Shown here: positions 15,676 to 24,429 of the stretch, piece by piece
Numbering within the stretch: the stretch's first letter is position 1
Layout of the letters: every line of letters starts with the position of its first letter
Origin: Nitratireductor sp. ZSWI3
GTDB taxonomy: Bacteria > Pseudomonadota > Alphaproteobacteria > Rhizobiales > Rhizobiaceae
Direction: 5' to 3'
Assembly (NCBI RefSeq): GCF_024655565.1
Contig: NZ_JANKOF010000051.1
Span: 1 to 34,215, forward strand
Length of the DNA: 34,215 nucleotides
Position numbers and translations under genes: made by a program
The notes under the pieces: generated by a model
The model's database searches: none
Seen by the model: only the letters and a program-made list of their open reading frames with translations
Told to the model about the DNA's origin: nothing

Positions 15676-17001
15676 TTACCAGCCGATAGCCTCCGGCAAC
15701 CAGAGCGCCAGAGAGGGAAAGGAGTAGACGAGGGCGAGAGCTGCGGCCTGCAGGCCGATGAAGGGAACGACGCCACGGTATATGTCGCTTGTCCTGACCT
15801 TTGCCGGCGCCACACCCTTCAGGAAGAAAAGGGCCCAGCCGAAGGGGGGCGTCAGGAAAGATGTCTGCAGATTGACCGCCACCAGAATGGCGATCCATGC
15901 CATGTCGACCCCCGATTGCGCGAAGATCGGAAGGAAGAGCGGCAGGGCGATGTAGGAAATCTCGATCCATTCGAGAAAGAAGCCGAGCACGAAGATCAGG
16001 AGCATGAGGAAGAGGATCTGGCCGTCCAGCCCGCCCGGCACGAGCATGAAGGCATCCTGTACGAGGCGCTCGCCGCCCAGGCCCCGGAAGGCGAGGGCGA
16101 ATGGCTGGGAGAAGATGAGAATGAGAAACACCATGGCGCTCGCCGTGAAGCTCGATCGCACGACATCGCGCATGGTCGCATAGTCGAGGCGGCCGGCGAA
16201 GGAGGCCAGGACGATGCTGCCGAGCGCACCCATGGAGGCGGCCTCGGTCGGCGCGGCGACACCTCCGATGATGGAGCCCAGCACCAGGAAGATGAGGGCG
16301 ATGGGGGGAAAGACGACCCCGAGAAGCTTGCCGGCAAGCGCACGGCCCGACACCAGATCGCGCTCCCGCCTGGGGATGGCCGGCACTGCGTCTGGGGTGA
16401 CGATGCCCAGCACCAGCACATAGGCGATGAAGATCAGTGCGAGGATGAGGCCCGGAACGAGGGCGGCGGCAAAGAGCGTGCCGACCGACTCGCCCATGAT
16501 GTCTGCAAGCAGGATCAGGACAAGGCTCGGCGGGATGATCTGCCCCAGCGTGCCGGACGCGCAGATAACGCCGCTCGCGATGCCCCGGTCGTAGCCGCGA
16601 TTGACGACCGGCCCGAGCGCGATGAGGCCCAGCGTCACCACCGTGGCGCCGACGACGCCGGAGGCCGCGCCCATCAGCACACCGACCAGGATGATGGCCA
16701 GAGCCATGCCGCCGCGCAGACCGCCCATGGCGAGGCCGATCACCTCGAGCAGGTCCTCGGCGATCTTCGACTTCTCCAGCATCAGCCCCATGAAGATGAA
16801 GAGCGGCAGGGCGAGAAGCGTGTAATTGGTCACCACGCCGAAGACCCGGGCCGGCAGAAGGCCGAAAAGACCTGTGCCGAAACCCAGATAGCCGAACACG
16901 AAACCTGTCACGCCGAGGCAGACGGCGACCGGAATGCCCACGAGGAGCATCACGAAGAATGCGCCGATCATGCACAGCGCCAGAAGCTCCGTATAAGGCA
17001 T
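15676..17001 (-). CDS. TRAP transporter large permease (DctM-like)
   Basis: The 441-residue hydrophobic protein has about 12 membrane segments and DctM landmarks: VGIPVAVCLGVTGFVFGYLG, LPLFIFMGLMLEKSKIAEDL, GASSGVVGATVVTLG-like residues 112-126, and GQIIPPSLVLILLADIMGES. It is the ion-coupled membrane subunit of a TRAP importer and works with the small DctQ subunit 3 bases upstream. TRAP systems usually import organic acids using the sodium gradient. Confidence 0.95.
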   Translation of the reverse strand: MPYTELLALCMIGAFFVMLLVGIPVAVCLGVTGFVFGYLGFGTGLFGLLPARVFGVVTNYTLLALPLFIFMGLMLEKSKIAEDLLEVIGLAMGGLRGGMALAIILVGVLMGAASGVVGATVVTLGLIALGPVVNRGYDRGIASGVICASGTLGQIIPPSLVLILLADIMGESVGTLFAAALVPGLILALIFIAYVLVLGIVTPDAVPAIPRRERDLVSGRALAGKLLGVVFPPIALIFLVLGSIIGGVAAPTEAASMGALGSIVLASFAGRLDYATMRDVVRSSFTASAMVFLILIFSQPFALAFRGLGGERLVQDAFMLVPGGLDGQILFLMLLIFVLGFFLEWIEISYIALPLFLPIFAQSGVDMAWIAILVAVNLQTSFLTPPFGWALFFLKGVAPAKVRTSDIYRGVVPFIGLQAAALALVYSFPSLALWLPEAIGW

Positions 17002-17004
17002 GGG

Positions 17005-17556
17005 CTATTTCGTCATGGCTGGCGATGGAGATGCTTCGCCGGCGGATGGCGAAAGCAGATCCGCGAGATGCTTCAGAAAGGACGCGGCCGACTGCAGTGA
17101 AAGCAGCGCGAACGCTGCCGGCAGAGCGGCCTTGAGGATATAGCGATAGGCAAGGCCGCCAGGGTCGGGCGAGCCCTCGTTGATGGAATAGCTCTGCTCG
17201 ACATATCCGATCGACAGCCAGGCGAGCACGAGCGCCAAAAGCGCCAGGAGGAGTGCCGAGAGTGTGTCGATGATGCTTTTGGTCCGCGCGTCGAACTTGT
17301 CATAGAGCACATCCACGCGTACCTCGCCGCCCTGGTTGAGCCCGTAGGCCATGCCAAACAGCGCGCCGACCGCCATCAGATGCCATTCCATTTCCTGCAT
17401 GGCGACACTGCTGAGGCCAAACAGATAGCGGCCGAGCACGTTGCCGGCGACGACCAGCACGAGCGCCAGCCCGCACCATGCTGTCAACTGCCCAATCGCG
17501 CGGACGGCGCGCGTGGCGCCGTCCGCCGCATTGATCAACACCGCACGCATGGGCAT
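17005..17556 (-). CDS. TRAP transporter small permease (DctQ-like)
   Basis: The 183-residue protein has four membrane helices and the family block VAGNVLGRYLFGLSSVAMQE followed by EMEWHLMAVGALFGMAYGLN and GEVRVDVLYDKF. It joins the large permease and is needed for uptake. The start at 17556 shares its A with the TGA stop of the binding-protein gene (TGATG), a translational coupling. A longer frame exists inside the upstream gene but is not needed. Confidence 0.93.
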   Translation of the reverse strand: MPMRAVLINAADGATRAVRAIGQLTAWCGLALVLVVAGNVLGRYLFGLSSVAMQEMEWHLMAVGALFGMAYGLNQGGEVRVDVLYDKFDARTKSIIDTLSALLLALLALVLAWLSIGYVEQSYSINEGSPDPGGLAYRYILKAALPAAFALLSLQSAASFLKHLADLLSPSAGEASPSPAMTK

Positions 17557-18638
17557 CAGGCCTTCAGGTTGTAGAGGGGCTTTTCGGCGATGGCCGTCCA
17601 CCCGTCGTGCTCCGCCTTGAAGGCCATGAAGGCATCATGCACCTTGCGGACGACGGGGTCGGAAGCGGCGATCTCTTCAAGCGCCGTCGCCGTCGCCGCC
17701 TTGAGGGCCGCGACGACCTCTGGCGGCAGGACATTGGCCTGAACACCGAAATTGTCGACCAGATCCTTCAGCGCTGCGGCATTGTTGGCTTCGCACCAGG
17801 CATAGCTCTCCAGGTTGCAGGCCATGGCTGCGGTCTGGACGATGGCTTGGAGGTCGGCCGGCAGGCTTTCCCAGGCGGCCTTGTTGATCAGCAGCTCCGT
17901 CACGTTGCAGGGCTCGTGCCAGCCGGTGGTGTAGTAGTATTTGGCCGCGTTCTGCAGGCCGAGGCGGCGGTCCTGATAGGGGCCGACGAATTCGGCAGCG
18001 TCGATGACGCCGCGCTCGAGCGCGGGGAAGATCTCGCCGCCGGGCAAAAGCTTCACGTCGACGCCGAGCGTGGCGTAAACCTTGCCGGCCAGGCCGGGAA
18101 TGCGCATCTTCAGCCCGCGGAAATCCTCGACCGATGTGATGGGCTCGCGGAACCAGCCGGTCATCTGCACGCCCGTATTGCCCACGGGCAACGCCTTCAG
18201 GCCCAGGGGCGCGTAGAGCTCGTCCCACAATTCCATGCCGCCTCCATGGTAGAGCCAGGCATTCTGTCCCTGGAAATTCATGCCGAAGGGAACGGTGGTG
18301 AAATACTGCGCCGCCGGCAGGCGTCCGGCCCAGAAATAGGCATTGGCGGAATTCATCTCCACCGTGCCGTTGCGCACGGCGTCGAAGCCTTCCAGCGCCG
18401 GGATCAGCTCGCCGGCGGCGAAGTGCTGGATCCTGAGTCGGCCGTCGGACATGGCTTCGACCTTCCTGCAGAAATCGGTCGGGCTGCCCGGGCCTTCCAC
18501 ATAGAACGGCGACCCGGGGCCATAGGCATTGGTCATCTTCCAGTTGAAGCTCGTCTGCGCCCGCGCAACGGGTGGGGCGGCGAGTGGGGCCGTCATGGTT
18601 GCAGCGGCTGCTGCCGTGAGGAAATTGCGACGTTTCAC
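17556..18638 (-). CDS. TRAP substrate-binding protein, TakP-like, Tat-exported
   Basis: The 360-residue protein starts MKRRNFLTAAAAA, a twin-arginine signal (RRNFL) with cleavage after ARA near residue 27. The mature part matches the DctP family: FNWKMTNAYGPGSPFYVEGP, the conserved Arg in FRGLKMRIPGLAGKVYATLG that binds ligand carboxylate, then GVIDAAEFVGPYQD and KYYYTTGWHEP. These blocks resemble TakP-type proteins that bind 2-oxo acids through a metal, so an organic acid ligand is favoured over a peptide. Tat export may mean that it folds with a cofactor before export. Confidence 0.94.
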   Translation of the reverse strand: MKRRNFLTAAAAATMTAPLAAPPVARAQTSFNWKMTNAYGPGSPFYVEGPGSPTDFCRKVEAMSDGRLRIQHFAAGELIPALEGFDAVRNGTVEMNSANAYFWAGRLPAAQYFTTVPFGMNFQGQNAWLYHGGGMELWDELYAPLGLKALPVGNTGVQMTGWFREPITSVEDFRGLKMRIPGLAGKVYATLGVDVKLLPGGEIFPALERGVIDAAEFVGPYQDRRLGLQNAAKYYYTTGWHEPCNVTELLINKAAWESLPADLQAIVQTAAMACNLESYAWCEANNAAALKDLVDNFGVQANVLPPEVVAALKAATATALEEIAASDPVVRKVHDAFMAFKAEHDGWTAIAEKPLYNLKA

Positions 18639-18768
18639 TGCTTCTCTCCATGGCTTCGGGAGGATTCGGACTGGCGGGGAGGGGCCGCGAAAGTCTTATA
18701 AGCAATGGCCATGCCAAGAGATCACTATGTTGAAATTATTGAGTTTTATGAACTTGGCGGCTTGATTA

Positions 18769-18778
18769 TTGTATACAA
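18769..18778. promoter_or_regulatory. GntR/FCD operator TTGTATACAA before the TRAP operon
   Basis: TTGTATACAA is a perfect 10-base palindrome 131 bases upstream of the TRAP binding-protein start. It shares its core with TGTATACA before the GntR gene. The 11-base sequence ATACAAAATAG, which covers its right half (18773-18783), is repeated at 18804-18814. The copies are 31 bases apart, about three helical turns, so two regulator dimers on one face are possible. A TTGACT on the minus strand (18787-18782) lies between the two copies. Confidence 0.65.
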
Positions 18779-18845
18779 AATAGTCAATTTTTGCGGATTA
18801 TGAATACAAAATAGGCAGCCGTCATCTGCTGATGATGCGCCATGG

Positions 18846-18970
18846 TCACAAAGCCTGTTGTTGGGCTGCCTCACCGCTTGCACCCATCACGCGAAGCAGG
18901 GCAAATCGAGTTTGTCGCGTCACCGTCGACTGGCCAATCCGAGTTCGTGTGCGATCGCCGCCGATCTTCG
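18846..18970 (-). pseudogene. Frameshifted remnant of a LysR-like helix-turn-helix
   Basis: One frame reads RRSAAIAHELG and, one base out of phase from about 18937, the text continues GQSTVTRQ. Together they match a LysR turn such as the RRSLSAVARELGVGQSTVTR of the intact gene at 2304. The DNA of the second half is 20 of 22 bases identical to that gene. The following residues are unrelated and end in a stop at 18848-18846. A one-base deletion explains the break. A recombinase-type turn is an alternative. Confidence 0.5.
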
Positions 18971-18975
18971 CTAGA

Positions 18976-19020
18976 GCATTTTGCAGTCAGGTGGATTCAC
19001 CTGACGTCCGCATAAAATGC
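18976..19020. repeat. Nested palindromic intergenic repeat
   Basis: GCATTTT (18976-18982) is inverted as AAAATGC (19014-19020). Inside, TCAGGTG (18987-18993) pairs with CACCTGA (18998-19004) around a 4-base loop. The layout is that of short mobile-like intergenic repeats found in many copies in rhizobial genomes. It directly abuts the LysR remnant. Confidence 0.6.
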
Positions 19021-19147
19021 AGAAAAACAATGAGATGCAACGGGACGACGAAACGATGAACCGGTCCAGGGGCGGTTCCGAATGCTGACCTGTCAGGTCA
19101 TAGCGATGGAGGCGGCAAGCATGCACAGCCACGGCAGACCAGGGTTG

Positions 19148-20299
19148 TCATGGCGAATCGGCAGGATCCACATTGCCGCGATCGGCTCGTTCCACAAGGC
19201 TCACCAGCCGTGCGCCATCGATCGCGCGGCAGATCGCCCCGGACGGGCGAGCCGTCGGTGTGTCCTCCGCTGCGAGCATGGCGTTCAGAACCGCCTCCTC
19301 CACCGCCTCCACCGCCGCCAGATAGACGGGATCGAGCAGTTCGTCGTTGAGGCAGGTCATCCGCCGCCAGGGCCCGCTCAGCTGTGGCAGGTCCATGTCG
19401 TTGGCCGTGCTGAAGGCGAGGAACATGTCGCCCGAATTGTTGCCGCCCGGCGTGCCGCCGCGGCCGATGCCGATGGTGGCGCGGCGCGCCAATTTCTGCA
19501 GCTGGGTCGGCAGAAGCGGCAGATCGGTGCCGATCACGCAGATGATGGAACCGCGCTCATGGGACAGGCCGGGTATCCGATCTTCCGTCATGGAGAGCCC
19601 TACCGGCACGCCGAGGACATTGAGCCAAGGCCGCACGCCGTGATTGGCCTGCACCAGGGCTCCCACATGATAGGTGGCTCCGGCAATGTCGAGCCGGCGC
19701 GACGCCGTGCCCGTACCGCCCTTGAACTCGTAGCAGATCATGCCGGCGCCGCCGCCGACATTACCCTCGGCCACCGCTCCGGACGATGCCGAGCGGATGG
19801 CTGCAAGGGCATGCTCGGGCCGCACGTGCTGGCCGTTGATGTCGTTCAGCACGCCGTCATAGGTCTCGGTGACGACCGGCATCGCCCAGAGATGGGTCTT
19901 CTGCCATGCTTCGCCATACTGCTCCAGCATCCAGCGGGTGGCACCGTGATGGACCGCCCCGACACTGTGGGTGTTGGTGAGCAGGATCGGCCCCACAAAA
20001 TAGCCCCCGTCATGGATCCAGTGGGTGCCCGTCATCTCGCCATTGCCGTTGAGCGTGGACTGGCCCGCCCAGACAGGGCGCGGACTGGGCTCCAATCCGG
20101 TCGGAAGGATCGCCGTCACGCCCGTCTGCACGGGCAGCGGGCCGGTCTGCAGTCCCGGCTCACGGTGCGAGTTCAGCGTTTCATAGCCGACCATTACGCC
20201 GGGCACGTCGGTGATCGCGTTGTGGGCGCCGGGCGTGCCGGGCAGGCGAAGGCCGAGCTCGCGGGCGCGCGGCTTTCTGCTGGTCTGCTTTTGATTCAT
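19148..20299 (-). CDS. P1 family (S58, DmpA-type) aminopeptidase
   Basis: The 383-residue protein matches the DmpA/BapA family: ITDVPGVMVGYETLN at residues 29-43, WIHDGGYFVGPILLTNTHSV at 94-113, GNVGGGAGMICYEFKGG at 179-195, and the self-cleavage site GGNNSGD with Ser289 as the expected nucleophile. Autoproteolysis before this Ser should give two chains. Members release N-terminal D-, L- or beta-amino acids and are unusual in this choice. No signal peptide is present, so it acts in the cytoplasm. It is the last gene of the polyamine-type ABC operon, 4 bases after the PotC-like permease. Confidence 0.94.
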   Translation of the reverse strand: MNQKQTSRKPRARELGLRLPGTPGAHNAITDVPGVMVGYETLNSHREPGLQTGPLPVQTGVTAILPTGLEPSPRPVWAGQSTLNGNGEMTGTHWIHDGGYFVGPILLTNTHSVGAVHHGATRWMLEQYGEAWQKTHLWAMPVVTETYDGVLNDINGQHVRPEHALAAIRSASSGAVAEGNVGGGAGMICYEFKGGTGTASRRLDIAGATYHVGALVQANHGVRPWLNVLGVPVGLSMTEDRIPGLSHERGSIICVIGTDLPLLPTQLQKLARRATIGIGRGGTPGGNNSGDMFLAFSTANDMDLPQLSGPWRRMTCLNDELLDPVYLAAVEAVEEAVLNAMLAAEDTPTARPSGAICRAIDGARLVSLVERADRGNVDPADSP

Positions 20300-20303
20300 C
20301 CGG

Positions 20304-21131
20304 TTATTTCCTCCTGGCCCGCAGATAGAGCCCCGCCGAGGCGACCACGATGGAGAAGACGAGCATGATCGTGGCGATGGCGTTGATCTCCGGCTTTATC
20401 CCCCGCCGCAGCATGCCGTAGATGAAGACGGGCAATGTGGTCGAGTCGACACCAGCGATGAAATAGGTGATCACCAGATCGTCCATCGAGATGATGAAGG
20501 CGAGCAGCCCGCCCCCGATAACGCCAGGAAGGATCAGCGGCAAGGTCACACGGCGGAAGGTCTGCCATGAATTGGCGCCGAGATCGGCCGAGGCCTCCTC
20601 GAGCTTTTCGTCCATGTCGGCGATGCGGGCGCTGACGACGATGAAGACGTAGCTGATGAGAAAGGTGCAGTGGCCTATCATGATCGTATAGACACTGAGC
20701 TTTACGCCGGTGGAGACGAAGAAGATCAGAAGCGCGATGCCGAGCACGATGTCGGGCATGATCATCGGCATGAACATGAAGGCGCGGTAGAAGCTCTTGA
20801 GGCGGAAGCGGAAGCGCGCGACAGCTATTGCGATGGCGGTGCCGAAGACGGTCGATACGCTGCTGGCGACAAGGGCGACCAGCAGGCTGTTGCGCACGGC
20901 CCCATAGAGCTGGCGCGTCGATTCCACATAGAGCGTGGATTCGGTGAGCCGCGCGGGAAAGCCGAAGATGGTGCGGTACCAGTCCAGCGTGAAGCCGTCC
21001 CAGATCATCATGTTCACCGGGTTGGCATTGAAGGAGAAGACCACGATCAGCACGATCGGCGCATAGATGAAGGCGAAGAAGAGGAACCCGTAGACCGAAA
21101 GAAGGCGCGAAAGCCCGCCATAGCGCTTCAT
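20304..21131 (-). CDS. Spermidine/putrescine-type ABC permease (PotC-like)
   Basis: The 275-residue membrane protein has six helices, the first in YGFLFFAFIYAPIVLIVVFS, then NSLLVALVASSVSTVFGTAI and the EAA coupling loop KLEEASADLGANSWQTFRRV followed by TLPLILPGVIGGG. This is the PotC class. It is one base from the PotB-like gene and pairs with it. Ligand class is set by the operon; polyamine is not proven. Confidence 0.94.
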   Translation of the reverse strand: MKRYGGLSRLLSVYGFLFFAFIYAPIVLIVVFSFNANPVNMMIWDGFTLDWYRTIFGFPARLTESTLYVESTRQLYGAVRNSLLVALVASSVSTVFGTAIAIAVARFRFRLKSFYRAFMFMPMIMPDIVLGIALLIFFVSTGVKLSVYTIMIGHCTFLISYVFIVVSARIADMDEKLEEASADLGANSWQTFRRVTLPLILPGVIGGGLLAFIISMDDLVITYFIAGVDSTTLPVFIYGMLRRGIKPEINAIATIMLVFSIVVASAGLYLRARRK

Positions 21132-21132
21132 C

Positions 21133-22059
21133 TCAGGCCTCCTGCCGATTGAGCGGCGTCGCCGTCACCCGTTCCTCGCGCGTCATCTGACGCACATAGA
21201 GCAGCAGCGAGACGAGAATGGTGGCCATCACCACCATGCTGAGGGCGGCGCCGAAGGGCCAGTTGCGCGCGGAGAGGAACTGTTGCTCGATCAGATTGCC
21301 GATCATCAGCACCTTGGCGCCGCCCAGGAGCGACGGCACGATGAAGTTCCCCAGGCTTGGTATGAAGACGATGATGGAGCCGCCGACGATGCCGGGCAGG
21401 GTCATGGGCAAGATCACGCGGCGGAAGGTCTGCCAGCGGCCCGCGCCGAGGTCGAAGGAGGCTTCGACCATCGCCATGTCCAGCTTCTCGACGCTCGCAT
21501 AGAGCGGCAGGAACATGAACGGGATGAAGATGTAGACCATGCCCACCACCACCGCGAAGCCGGTGAAGATCATCTCCAGCGGCTGGTCGATGATGCCGAG
21601 GGCCATCAATGCCTGGTTGATGAAGCCCGTGGGGCGCAGGAGCAGAACCCAGGCGAACAGCCGTACGATGAGGCTGACGAAAAAGGGCAGCGTGATGAGG
21701 AAGATGAAGAAGTTCTTGCGCCGCTCCGGTTGCCGGCTGATCCAGAAGGCGGCCGGATAGCAGATGGCGAGGCTCAAGCCGACGGTGCACAGCGCGAGCC
21801 ATACCGAGCGGGCGAAGATCTGCAGATAGGCGGGGTCGAACTGCTCGTAGCGCGTGTTCGCCCAGCCGAAGATCCGGCCGTAGTTCAAATGGTAGAAGTT
21901 CCACACCACGCCGCCGTAGAGCCCGGGCTCCAGCCAGCTGTAGGTGAACATGATGGCAAGCGGGCCCAGGAAGAAGATGCCGAGGAACAGGGTCGGGGCC
22001 CCGAGCAAGCCGACGAGCGCGGCCGCACGCCGCCCTTTGGCCGTACCACGGCCGATCAT
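21133..22059 (-). CDS. Spermidine/putrescine-type ABC permease (PotB-like)
   Basis: The 308-residue membrane protein starts with a hydrophobic helix at about 11-37, then a periplasmic loop of PotB type (NFYHLNYGRIFGW). Its core includes FFIFLITLPFFVSLIVRLFA and the coupling loop MAMVEASFDLGAGRWQTFRR before VILPMTLPGIVGG. It overlaps the ATPase gene by 4 bases, which supports translational coupling in the operon. Confidence 0.94.
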   Translation of the reverse strand: MIGRGTAKGRRAAALVGLLGAPTLFLGIFFLGPLAIMFTYSWLEPGLYGGVVWNFYHLNYGRIFGWANTRYEQFDPAYLQIFARSVWLALCTVGLSLAICYPAAFWISRQPERRKNFFIFLITLPFFVSLIVRLFAWVLLLRPTGFINQALMALGIIDQPLEMIFTGFAVVVGMVYIFIPFMFLPLYASVEKLDMAMVEASFDLGAGRWQTFRRVILPMTLPGIVGGSIIVFIPSLGNFIVPSLLGGAKVLMIGNLIEQQFLSARNWPFGAALSMVVMATILVSLLLYVRQMTREERVTATPLNRQEA

Positions 22060-23237
22060 GAGCCGACCTCCCCGGCCAGCGGGTGCAGCCTGGAGGCGGG
22101 GAACCAGAGTTCGATCATCTGGCCCGGAGCCGGGCCGGCGCCGAGGTCCTCTCCGGCCGGCAGCGATGCCTTGAGCGGTTCATCGGCCTCGCTTGTGCCG
22201 ATCACAAGCTTATAGTGAGTGCCGACGAAGAACACCTCCCGGACCGGCCCCGAGAAGCGCAGGCCCGTCCCGTTGTCCGGCGGGCTCGGCCGCGCATCCT
22301 CCGGACGGGCCAGGAGCTGCACCTTGTCGCCTGCACTGAAGGTCTGCCCGTCCCGCCGCGGCAGCCGCACTTCCTGCCCGTCGGCCAGGCGGAAATGACA
22401 ATGGGCCGGACCGACCTCGCTGACCGTCGCCGCGAAGAGGTTGCTCTCGCCCACGAAGCGCGCCACGAAGACGTTGCTCGGCGTCCGGTAGAGCTCGTGC
22501 GGGGGGCCGATCTGCTGGAGCTTGCCCTGACCCAGCACCGCCACCCGGTCCGACATGGTGAGCGCTTCCTCCTGGTCGTGGGTGACGAAGACGAAGGAAA
22601 TGCCGAGCTCGTGCTGCAGGGCCTTCAGTTCCTGCTGCATCTTCCCGCGCAGGCTCTTGTCCAGCGCTGAAAGCGGCTCGTCGAGCAGCAGTATCTTGGG
22701 CCGCGCCACCAGGGCGCGCGCCAGAGCGACACGCTGCTGCTGGCCGCCGGAGAGCTGGTTGATCCGCCGTTCGCCGAAGCCCGCCAGGCCGACCAGCTCC
22801 AGCATTTCGCTCACCCGGCGGCGGGTCTCCGCCTGTTCCACCTTGGCGATTTCCAGGCTGTAGGCGACATTCCTCGCCACGGACAGGTGCGGAAACAGCG
22901 CATAGGTCTGGAAGACCGTGTTGACCGGGCGGCGATAGGCCGGCCGGCCGGCGATGTCCTGCCGGTCTATGAAGATATCGCCCGCGTCGAGATCCTCGAA
23001 GCCGCTGACCACCCTGAGAAGCGTGGTCTTGCCGCAGCCGGACGGCCCCAGCAGGGTCAGGAATTCATTTGGCGCAACGCTGATGGATACATCGTCCAGA
23101 GCGACGACTTCCTGCCCCTCCGGCGTCGCAAAGCGCTTCATGGCATGCCTGATCTCCAGCACGGGCCGGGCCGGGCCATTCTCGGCCGCGTCCCGCGCTT
23201 GAGCGGCTGCCATCGGGCTCGTCGCCTCCATCTTCAT
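22056..23237 (-). CDS. Spermidine/putrescine-type ABC ATPase (PotA-like)
   Basis: The 393-residue ATPase has Walker A GPSGCGKT (64-71), the Q-loop in [16 protein letters not shown], the signature LSGGQQQR (162-169), Walker B LLLDEP (183-188) and the switch in FVTHDQEEA. From about residue 275 a TOBE domain follows, as in PotA and other CUT1/MOI importers. The first 20 residues are not family-like; a later ATG at 23213, preceded by GGAGG, may be the true start. The gap to the binding-protein gene is 4 bases. Confidence 0.95.
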   Translation of the reverse strand: MKMEATSPMAAAQARDAAENGPARPVLEIRHAMKRFATPEGQEVVALDDVSISVAPNEFLTLLGPSGCGKTTLLRVVSGFEDLDAGDIFIDRQDIAGRPAYRRPVNTVFQTYALFPHLSVARNVAYSLEIAKVEQAETRRRVSEMLELVGLAGFGERRINQLSGGQQQRVALARALVARPKILLLDEPLSALDKSLRGKMQQELKALQHELGISFVFVTHDQEEALTMSDRVAVLGQGKLQQIGPPHELYRTPSNVFVARFVGESNLFAATVSEVGPAHCHFRLADGQEVRLPRRDGQTFSAGDKVQLLARPEDARPSPPDNGTGLRFSGPVREVFFVGTHYKLVIGTSEADEPLKASLPAGEDLGAGPAPGQMIELWFPASRLHPLAGEVGS

Positions 23238-23241
23238 GGTC

Positions 23242-24303
23242 TTACTGCGCCGCCGTCTTCAGCCGTCTCCATTCGCGGGCGTAGAGGCGGATGTCCTCGC
23301 CCAGGTCGTGGAAGATCTGCAGACGCTCCATGACCTCCTTCGGCGGATACATGGTCTCGTTGTTGGCGATCTCCTCGGGAATAAGCTCCAGCGCCGGGAT
23401 GTTGGGCGTACCGTTCATCTGCTGGGCAACGTTCAAGGCGGCGATCTCGGGCCTCAGATAGAATTCAAGGAACTTGATCGCATTGTCCTTGTTCGGCGCG
23501 CTCTCCAGCACGCACATGTCTTCCTGATAGATCGTCGCGCCTTCCTTCGGGATCACATACTCCAGAACGTCCGGCATCTGGCTGACGAAGATATTGGCGC
23601 CGACATACCAGTGGGCGGCGGCGACATCGCCGGACTGGACCAGGGGGATGCTGTCATAGGTGAAGGCGGAAATGTCGCCGATCCGCTCGACGATATAGTC
23701 GGTGGCCTTCACCGCCTCCTCCTCGTCGACCGAATTCACCGAGGTGCCGTTCATGATATGGCCGATGCCGATCGTCTCGCGAGGATCGTCCAGCAGGATG
23801 ATCTTCTTGCCGCTCTCGGCGGCGGCGAACAGGTCCGCCCAGCCCTCGATCGGGGCATCCACCACCTTCTTGTTGTAGACGATGCCGACGCTGCCCCAAG
23901 CATAGGGAAGGCAGTATACGGCCTGCGGGTCCGTCTTGGCGCGGATGAAGTTCGGATCGATGTTCTTGAAATCGGGATGGCTGCCGATGCCGGTCTTGGC
24001 CAGCAGGCCGAGATTGAACATGACATCATGCATCCACACCGAGGGGAACACGATGTCGTATCCCGTGGCCCCGGCCTGGATCTTGGCCAGCATCTCCTCG
24101 TTGGTGCCGTAGGTGTCGAGCGTCACCTCGACGTCGAACTCCTCGCTGAAGCGCTGCAGGACCTCCGGATTGATGTAGTCGCCCCAATTGTAGAGGTTGA
24201 GGCGCCCCTCGGCGGCGGCAGGCGCGCTGACGGCAGCGGCAAGGGCAAGGGCGATTGCGGCGGGCGCCGCCGTTCGCAGGATGGATTTCCCGGATTTTGT
24301 CAT
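23242..24303 (-). CDS. Spermidine/putrescine-type substrate-binding protein (PotD-like)
   Basis: The 353-residue protein has a signal peptide (residues about 1-31, ending AAA-E). The mature start LNLYNWGDYINPEVLQRFSE is typical of PotD/PotF. Further landmarks are GYDIVFPSVWMHDVM and the hinge block YAWGSVGIVYNKKVVDAP. It captures ligand in the periplasm for the PotABC-like complex. The start at 24303 was chosen for GAGGGG 7-12 bases upstream and for the signal peptide. The ligand may be a polyamine or a polyamine-like peptide, given the aminopeptidase in the operon. Confidence 0.94.
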   Translation of the reverse strand: MTKSGKSILRTAAPAAIALALAAAVSAPAAAEGRLNLYNWGDYINPEVLQRFSEEFDVEVTLDTYGTNEEMLAKIQAGATGYDIVFPSVWMHDVMFNLGLLAKTGIGSHPDFKNIDPNFIRAKTDPQAVYCLPYAWGSVGIVYNKKVVDAPIEGWADLFAAAESGKKIILLDDPRETIGIGHIMNGTSVNSVDEEEAVKATDYIVERIGDISAFTYDSIPLVQSGDVAAAHWYVGANIFVSQMPDVLEYVIPKEGATIYQEDMCVLESAPNKDNAIKFLEFYLRPEIAALNVAQQMNGTPNIPALELIPEEIANNETMYPPKEVMERLQIFHDLGEDIRLYAREWRRLKTAAQ

Positions 24304-24374
24304 GGTTGGCTTCCCCTCTTTATGTTTTCGCCGGAAGGGGATCCTGCCGGCATGGCCATCAGGGTGCTGTAATG

Positions 24375-24397
24375 ATAACATTTCTGTCAAACGTTAT
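24375..24397. promoter_or_regulatory. 23-bp palindrome, probable RpiR operator
   Basis: ATAAC (24375-24379) and TTT (24381-24383) are mirrored by AAA (24389-24391) and GTTAT (24393-24397). Eight of eleven base pairs about the centre are perfect. It sits between the divergent PotD-like and RpiR genes and contains TTGACA on the minus strand (24390-24385), a consensus -35 element for the ABC operon, though no convincing -10 follows. This is an operator in both size and place. Confidence 0.65.
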
Positions 24398-24429
24398 TTT
24401 TCTTTCATGTTGTGCTCAGGAGGCCGTTG

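Larger units (their letters stand above)
18639..19147. other. Intergenic region: TRAP promoter region, gene remnant, repeat
   Basis: This 509-base gap contains, from the TRAP side, an AT-rich promoter region with two operator-like sites, a decayed LysR-like helix-turn-helix on the minus strand, and a nested palindrome. The rest, up to the stop of the P1 peptidase, shows nothing I can assign. The mixture of remnant and repeat marks this as a junction between two separately acquired modules. Confidence 0.6.

Noticed and set aside
14146-17100. Very long open frame of 984 codons on the plus strand
   Set aside because: It is antisense to the GGT and DctM genes, which have clear family motifs. Its product is low-complexity, rich in Glu, Asp, His and Arg, as expected from the complement of GC-rich coding sequence.
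19290-19320. Short run of encoded prolines on the plus strand
   Set aside because: It is a by-product of GGCGGTGGA-type codons for Ala, Val and Glu in the P1 peptidase on the minus strand, not a real proline-rich protein.
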